A stretch of DNA of 64,000 nucleotides from CAMTWZ01 sp041749075 (lineage in GTDB: Bacteria > Bacteroidota > Rhodothermia > Balneolales > HLUCCA01): assembly GCA_041749075.1 (NCBI GenBank), contig JBGTBY010000038.1, positions 62,001-126,000 on the forward strand, given 5' to 3'. Of the stretch, positions 59,773-64,000 are shown one piece after another. The notes under the pieces are model-generated. The model made no database searches and was not told where the DNA came from. It worked only from the letters and a program-made list of their open reading frames with translations. The position numbers were made by a program, and so were the translations under genes. The number at the start of each line of letters is the position of its first letter. Position 1 is the stretch's first letter.

Positions 59773-60965
59773 TGCTCATCGGACCCTTTCGCCAGATTAT
59801 GACGCTCCAGGGACTCGCGGTCAAAGGTCCGTTGCGCGATTCCGATCTCGAAGTTATTTCCGAAGCCGGTATCCTAATTGATAAAGGTCGAATTATGGAG
59901 ATCGGCGTTTTTTCTGAGCTGAAATCCCAAGCAAAAACCATCATCGAAACAGAAGGTGATCAGGTTCTTGTCCCTGGATTAGTAGATTCGCATACACATA
60001 TATGTTACGCAGGGTCCCGTGCGAAGGATTATGCCCTCAAATTGAGTGGCGCCGGTTATGCCGACATCCTCGCAACCGGAGGCGGCATCCATCATACCGT
60101 TTCCGAAACCCGAAAAGCTGGTTATGGGGAACTGCTGTATGTCACATCGGGTCGGTTGGACCGGGCTCGGCGCCAAGGCGTGACCACCTGCGAAATCAAA
60201 AGCGGATACGGACTCGATATCGACACCGAGTTCCTCATGCTTCAAGTGATTCGAGAATTGGGATGCGTGTCGACCTGCCTTGCCGCGCATATGTTGCCTG
60301 AATCGTATGGGCATCCATCCGCCTATCTGGATCACATCCGCCATGAACTGTTCCCGAAATTGAATGATGTGGGATGCAACCGCGTGGATATGTTTTGGGA
60401 TGATGTGGCGTTTCACGGGGATGCGGCCTATGCGTATCTGAAAACCGCGAAAGAAGGCGGATTCGATCTCACCATACATGCCGATCAATTCAGTAGGGGA
60501 GGAAGTCGCGTTGCCGCGGAATTGGGCGCGAGAAGCGCGGATCATCTGGAGTCGATTTCCGAGGAGGATCTCAGGTTCTTGGCCGCATCCGATACCGCCG
60601 CGACGGTGTTACCCGGTGCCTGCCTCGGACTCGGAATGGAATTTCCTCCCGCTCGAAACCTGCTGGATGCTGGTGCGTCGCTGGTCATTGCCAGTGATTG
60701 GAACCCCGGTTCGGCGCCAAACGGACAATTGCTGATGCAAGCTTCCATCCTGGCGATGCGGCAAAAGCTGAACACCGCGGAAACGTGGGCTGGCATCACA
60801 TTCCGGGCCGCACATGCGCTTGGATTAACGGATCGAGGTCGGTTAGAGCCCGGATATCGGGCCGATTTCGTGAGCTTTCCCGTGGCCGACATCCGCGAAA
60901 TCCTCTATGTGCAAGGCACCTGCATGCCGTCTCACGTATGGATCAAAGGAGAACGTATCGTATGA
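59769..60965 (+). CDS. hutI: Imidazolonepropionase
   Basis: Third step of histidine degradation: opens imidazolone propionate to N-formiminoglutamate. 398 residues, amidohydrolase superfamily. Metal ligands are in VDSHTHICYAG (HxH), HADQFS and SDWNPGSAPNGQL. GGIHHTVSETRKAG and KSGYGLD are substrate-binding blocks. Coupled to hutU and hutG by ATGA overlaps. Confidence 0.96.
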   Translation: MMLIGPFRQIMTLQGLAVKGPLRDSDLEVISEAGILIDKGRIMEIGVFSELKSQAKTIIETEGDQVLVPGLVDSHTHICYAGSRAKDYALKLSGAGYADILATGGGIHHTVSETRKAGYGELLYVTSGRLDRARRQGVTTCEIKSGYGLDIDTEFLMLQVIRELGCVSTCLAAHMLPESYGHPSAYLDHIRHELFPKLNDVGCNRVDMFWDDVAFHGDAAYAYLKTAKEGGFDLTIHADQFSRGGSRVAAELGARSADHLESISEEDLRFLAASDTAATVLPGACLGLGMEFPPARNLLDAGASLVIASDWNPGSAPNGQLLMQASILAMRQKLNTAETWAGITFRAAHALGLTDRGRLEPGYRADFVSFPVADIREILYVQGTCMPSHVWIKGERIV

Positions 60966-61804
60966 ACAAGCAAGTATCGATCATCGGATATCCGACCGAC
61001 GAAGGTGTGCGGCGCAACAGCGGACGTGTCGGCTCGGCAGAGGGTCCGGCGCAGTTGCGAGCCCATTTCGCGAAACTGCATTCCCATGTGGATGAACAGA
61101 TGATCGTTTTGAACGATCTGGGTGATGTGGCCGTGAAAGATGGCGATATCGAAACCGCGCAACAGACATTCAGAGGCATGGTATCCAATGTCCATGGCTA
61201 CTACAACGCCTTCACACTGGGATTGGGAGGCGGACACGACATCGCCTATGCCCACATTCCGGGATTCATCGATGCCTACCCGAGTGATCGCATCGGTATC
61301 ATCAATCTGGATGCGCATTTCGATCTGCGTCCATTCAAGAAAAGTGGCTCCACGTCCGGAACACCGTTTCTACAAGTGTTGGATGAAGCCCATCACACCA
61401 AACGGAATGTGGCCTATTTGCCGATCGGTATCCAACCTCATCTGAACGCGCCGTTTCTGTTCGAAACCGCATTCAAGTTCAAATGTGAGCCGATTTTGGC
61501 AGAAGACATGTATACGTCGCGTGCTTGGCACAAAATCCTTGATGATTTCATCGAATCGTGCCGGTACTTGTATGTCTCGTTGGATCTGGATGTGTTTCAG
61601 GCCGCATCCGCCCCAGGGGTCAGTGCGCCGAACGCTTTAGGGCTGGATGTAGCCATGGTGCATCAGACCTTCTTATACATCATGAAATCGGGCAAGGTGA
61701 AAGCGATGGACATCGCCGAGCTCAATCCGACCTACGACGATGCGAATCAATCCACCGCCCGACTCGGCGCCGCGTTCATGCATAGCTTCATCCATTCCAT
61801 ATGA
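60962..61804 (+). CDS. hutG: Formimidoylglutamase
   Basis: Fourth step: hydrolyses N-formimidoylglutamate to glutamate and formamide. 280 residues, arginase/ureohydrolase family with the binuclear manganese ligands in LGGGHDIAYAH, NLDAHFDLRPF and SLDLDVFQAASAPGVSAPN. ATG 60962 is chosen; the longer frame from 60698 lies within hutI. The presence of HutG rather than a HutF/deformylase pair points to the formamide route. It overlaps hutH by 4 bases. Confidence 0.95.
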   Translation: MNKQVSIIGYPTDEGVRRNSGRVGSAEGPAQLRAHFAKLHSHVDEQMIVLNDLGDVAVKDGDIETAQQTFRGMVSNVHGYYNAFTLGLGGGHDIAYAHIPGFIDAYPSDRIGIINLDAHFDLRPFKKSGSTSGTPFLQVLDEAHHTKRNVAYLPIGIQPHLNAPFLFETAFKFKCEPILAEDMYTSRAWHKILDDFIESCRYLYVSLDLDVFQAASAPGVSAPNALGLDVAMVHQTFLYIMKSGKVKAMDIAELNPTYDDANQSTARLGAAFMHSFIHSI

Positions 61805-63303
61805 AACCCTTTTATTTCGGCGATGAACCCCTGAATCTGAACATTTGTGAACGTTTTTTGAAGGGGGATGTGACCGGCGCCATCTCCGAAAAGGGGAGAG
61901 CGCGCCTTCAGGCATCGGCGGATCGGGTGACCGATATCGTGGCCAATGATGAGGTCGTGTACGGCATCAATACCGGCTTCGGATTTTTGTGCAATACCCG
62001 CATCCCGCGCGAAGAACTGGATATTCTGCAGCTCAACATCCTGAAAAGTCATTCGGTCGGAGTGGGAGACCCCATCCATCCCGAGTATGTGAAACTGATG
62101 ATCTTATTGAAGATCCAATCCCTTTCCTATGGATATTCGGGTATACGAATACATGTGATTGAACGGCTACTGGAGATGTTGTCGGCCGGATTGACGCCCT
62201 ATGTGCCGTCGAAGGGATCGGTGGGCGCATCCGGTGATTTGGCGCCACTCGCGCATTTGTGTCTGCCTTTGATTGGATTGGGAGCGTTTTACGATGGGAA
62301 AACGGTGCGTCCGGCGATTGATGTGATGGAGGAAATGGGATGGAAGCCGCTCGAACTGGGTCCGAAGGAAGGCCTCGCCCTCCTGAACGGCACCCAATTC
62401 ATCGCGGCGTATGCGGTGCACAACCTCATCCGCTTTGAGAAACTACTGGATCATGCCGATATCGCCGGAGCGATGAGTTTGGAAGGCATATTGGGTTCGG
62501 CATCGCCATTTGATGCGGATTTGCATGAATTGCGTCCATATGATGGCACAAGGCATGTCGCGGCTCGCATCCGAGATTTGTTATATGGTTCGGAAATGGT
62601 GGAAAGTCATTTGAATTGCGACCGTGTTCAGGATCCCTATTCCTTCCGATGCATGCCTCAGGTGCATGGGGCGTCCAGAAATGCATGGACTCACCTGAAA
62701 GATCTGACCTTGGTCGAAATCAATTCCGTGACCGATAATCCCATCATTTTTTCAGACAAGGTGATCAGCGGGGGGAATTTCCATGGTCAGCCCTTGGCCA
62801 TGGCTTTGGATTATTGTTCGGTGGCGGCATCCGAAATCGGGTCGATTTCCGATAGAAGAATCTATCAGTTGCTGGATGGAGAACCGTTCGGATTGCCTCC
62901 ATCCCTCATGAAAAATACCGGTACCAATTCCGGATTCATGATGCCTCAGTACACCAGCGCGGCATTGGTGAGCGAGAATAAAAGCTTTTGCTATCCCGCA
63001 TCCGCCGATTCCATCCCCACATCACTCGGACAGGAAGACCATGTGAGCATGGGCTCGATCAGCGGACGAAAAATGGCCATGATCTTGGATAACCTGCATC
63101 AGATCTTGGCCATCGAATTGTTGTGCGCGGCGCAGGCGTTCGATTATCGTCGTCCGCTCAAATCGGGTCCGAAGTTGGATGTGTGCCACGACCTCATCCG
63201 CAAGGTGATCGATCATGCCGAGGAAGACCGCATTTTCGCGGAGGATATCCGTGCGATGGCGGATCTTATTGAGCGGGGAGAGTTATTATTGCCGATTCGG
63301 TAG
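61801..63303 (+). CDS. hutH: Histidine ammonia-lyase
   Basis: First step of histidine degradation: histidine to urocanate and ammonia. 500 residues. The electrophilic MIO group forms from Ala143-Ser144-Gly145 in GSVGASGDLAPLAH; YGINTGFGFL, FLNGTQF-like LALLNGTQFIAAYA and QDPYSFRCMPQVHGA are active-site blocks. It closes the complete hutUIGH set, so histidine can be turned into glutamate. Its last 38 bases overlap the 3' end of the minus-strand lipoprotein gene. Confidence 0.97.
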   Translation: MKPFYFGDEPLNLNICERFLKGDVTGAISEKGRARLQASADRVTDIVANDEVVYGINTGFGFLCNTRIPREELDILQLNILKSHSVGVGDPIHPEYVKLMILLKIQSLSYGYSGIRIHVIERLLEMLSAGLTPYVPSKGSVGASGDLAPLAHLCLPLIGLGAFYDGKTVRPAIDVMEEMGWKPLELGPKEGLALLNGTQFIAAYAVHNLIRFEKLLDHADIAGAMSLEGILGSASPFDADLHELRPYDGTRHVAARIRDLLYGSEMVESHLNCDRVQDPYSFRCMPQVHGASRNAWTHLKDLTLVEINSVTDNPIIFSDKVISGGNFHGQPLAMALDYCSVAASEIGSISDRRIYQLLDGEPFGLPPSLMKNTGTNSGFMMPQYTSAALVSENKSFCYPASADSIPTSLGQEDHVSMGSISGRKMAMILDNLHQILAIELLCAAQAFDYRRPLKSGPKLDVCHDLIRKVIDHAEEDRIFAEDIRAMADLIERGELLLPIR

Positions 63304-63979
63304 GTCCTGCGGTCGCGTCTTGATAAAACCCGGTGACCCGATATCGGATGGTTTCACCTGCTGCGGGCAACTGCGAATCCACATAGGAGTTGATTGTTTC
63401 AAAGGATCCGAGGGTTTGATACTCCGCGCCATTTACCGATTTATCAAGAACAATCGTCGAATTCGGCAGTAAAATAATGCCGATACCATCTCTACTTTCA
63501 ATCATATGGTTGGGCGTATTGCGATCCCAAGATACTGTGATACTCCCTTCTGGAATCATTTGAACATGGATAGTCGGTTTGTTCATCACATATCCGAATG
63601 TGTATGATTTGAGCCAATTCGACACTTGGCCGTTCATCGACATCCTCATTTTGAATGTGAATGGGGAGTTCTGTCTTTCAGGCAGATGGAAGTCGATTTC
63701 GGTGGATTCGTGAATGTCGTTATATAGAAACAGGGTATCCGTTCCGGTGATTCGGATCAATTCGACATAGGAACGATTGGCCGTACCTCCTTCCCAACGA
63801 AAACGAAACGTGTTACCCTGAATAAGGAAGACACTGAAGAAGGTGGCTGGGTCCAAAATGTAATTCGGTGATTCGGGATCGTGCCGGTTGACCAGCTCGA
63901 AATCGCTTGGCTTCTGGCAGTTGACCATCGTAAGTAAGACGATGATCAGGAATAGACGTGTTGGACGTTGATGTGCCAT
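63266..63979 (-). CDS. Lipoprotein of the CQxPSxFEL family, short member
   Basis: 237 residues. Signal sequence with lipobox (MVNC, Cys21) then QKPSDFELVNRHDPESPNY, nearly the same opening as the 552-residue lipoprotein at 54305. The rest contains one or two fibronectin-like beta domains (IHVQMIPEGSITVSWDRNTPN and NGAEYQTLGSFETINSYVDSQL), matching the first half of the longer protein and lacking its propeller-like half. Convergent with hutH with a 38-base overlap. Start at 63979 has a normal signal peptide directly after it. Confidence 0.78.
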   Translation of the reverse strand: MAHQRPTRLFLIIVLLTMVNCQKPSDFELVNRHDPESPNYILDPATFFSVFLIQGNTFRFRWEGGTANRSYVELIRITGTDTLFLYNDIHESTEIDFHLPERQNSPFTFKMRMSMNGQVSNWLKSYTFGYVMNKPTIHVQMIPEGSITVSWDRNTPNHMIESRDGIGIILLPNSTIVLDKSVNGAEYQTLGSFETINSYVDSQLPAAGETIRYRVTGFYQDATAGPTESAIITLPAQ

Positions 63980-64000
63980 AAACGACTTACAAGTTGATTC

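Noticed and set aside
60698..60961. N-terminal extension of hutG
   Set aside because: Lies inside hutI in another frame; the arginase-family start is at 60962.

Overview
The window reads as a chromosomal segment of a Gram-negative, heterotrophic bacterium, most likely from the Bacteroidota/Rhodothermota/Balneolota side of the FCB group. That placement is inference. It rests on a 57-residue histone H1 (Hc1)-like protein, a YaiO-type barrel, a NagZ/beta-lactamase fusion, a short RsmI-like methylase, DUF5683-like proteins and many lipoproteins and outer-membrane barrels. A few genes have clear Shine-Dalgarno sequences and TTG(A/C)-17-TA(N)NNT promoters, which would be unusual for a core Bacteroidota genome, so the phylum is left open. 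Most genes sit in tight operons with 4-base ATGA/TTGA overlaps.

Layout. 1-1956: end of a branched-chain aminotransferase, then thymidylate synthase and dihydrofolate reductase. 1960-11444: a signalling and polysaccharide locus. It has a CHASE3 hybrid kinase, a REC-kinase, a single REC protein, a HEAT protein and a membrane GT2 synthase with a SPOR-like tail; facing these are a YaiO-like barrel and a FecR-like protein. 11479-12971: HD-domain hydrolase and an Hc1-like histone, separated by a terminator. 13111-20542 (minus): a five-gene cluster of penicillin acylase, BadF-type amino-sugar kinase, NagZ/beta-lactamase, two-domain cytidine deaminase and an unknown protein. 20584-23979: lysA, a 3-hydroxyacyl-CoA dehydrogenase and threonine aldolase.

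24311-31844 is more accessory. It holds a lipoprotein, a SIMPL protein, an AT-rich two-gene insert with a DUF2971 protein (about 25.84-27.80 kb), and a cupredoxin/adenylate cyclase/porin-like/NlpE-like cluster. 31918-36416 is a reactive-sulfur operon: ArsR-type regulator, TauE exporter, membrane rhodanese, CstB-like persulfide dioxygenase-rhodanese and two YeeE/YedE halves. 36565-41410 is a LolA-like/FtsX/FtsX/ATPase/outer-membrane-protein cluster. Then come EttA, an ankyrin protein, an RsmI-like methylase, a small envelope-associated operon, a lysophospholipase-like hydrolase, a DUF819 protein, a response regulator, an SDR and an S9 peptidase. 52423-55963 carries two paralogous DUF5683-like proteins and a fibronectin-like lipoprotein. 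An initiator tRNA follows at 56040. The last part is a TPR histidine kinase divergent from a complete hutUIGH histidine-degradation operon, then a second copy of the lipoprotein family.

The most unusual structure is not a gene. From about 22.6 to 44.6 kb, and nowhere else that I could see, the intergenic gaps hold short tandem arrays of degenerate 7- or 8-base words, often in inverted pairs. Several arrays supply the stop codon of the preceding gene. Two or three copies share a ~100-base MITE-like layout, and a separate palindromic element sits in frame inside the CstB-like gene.
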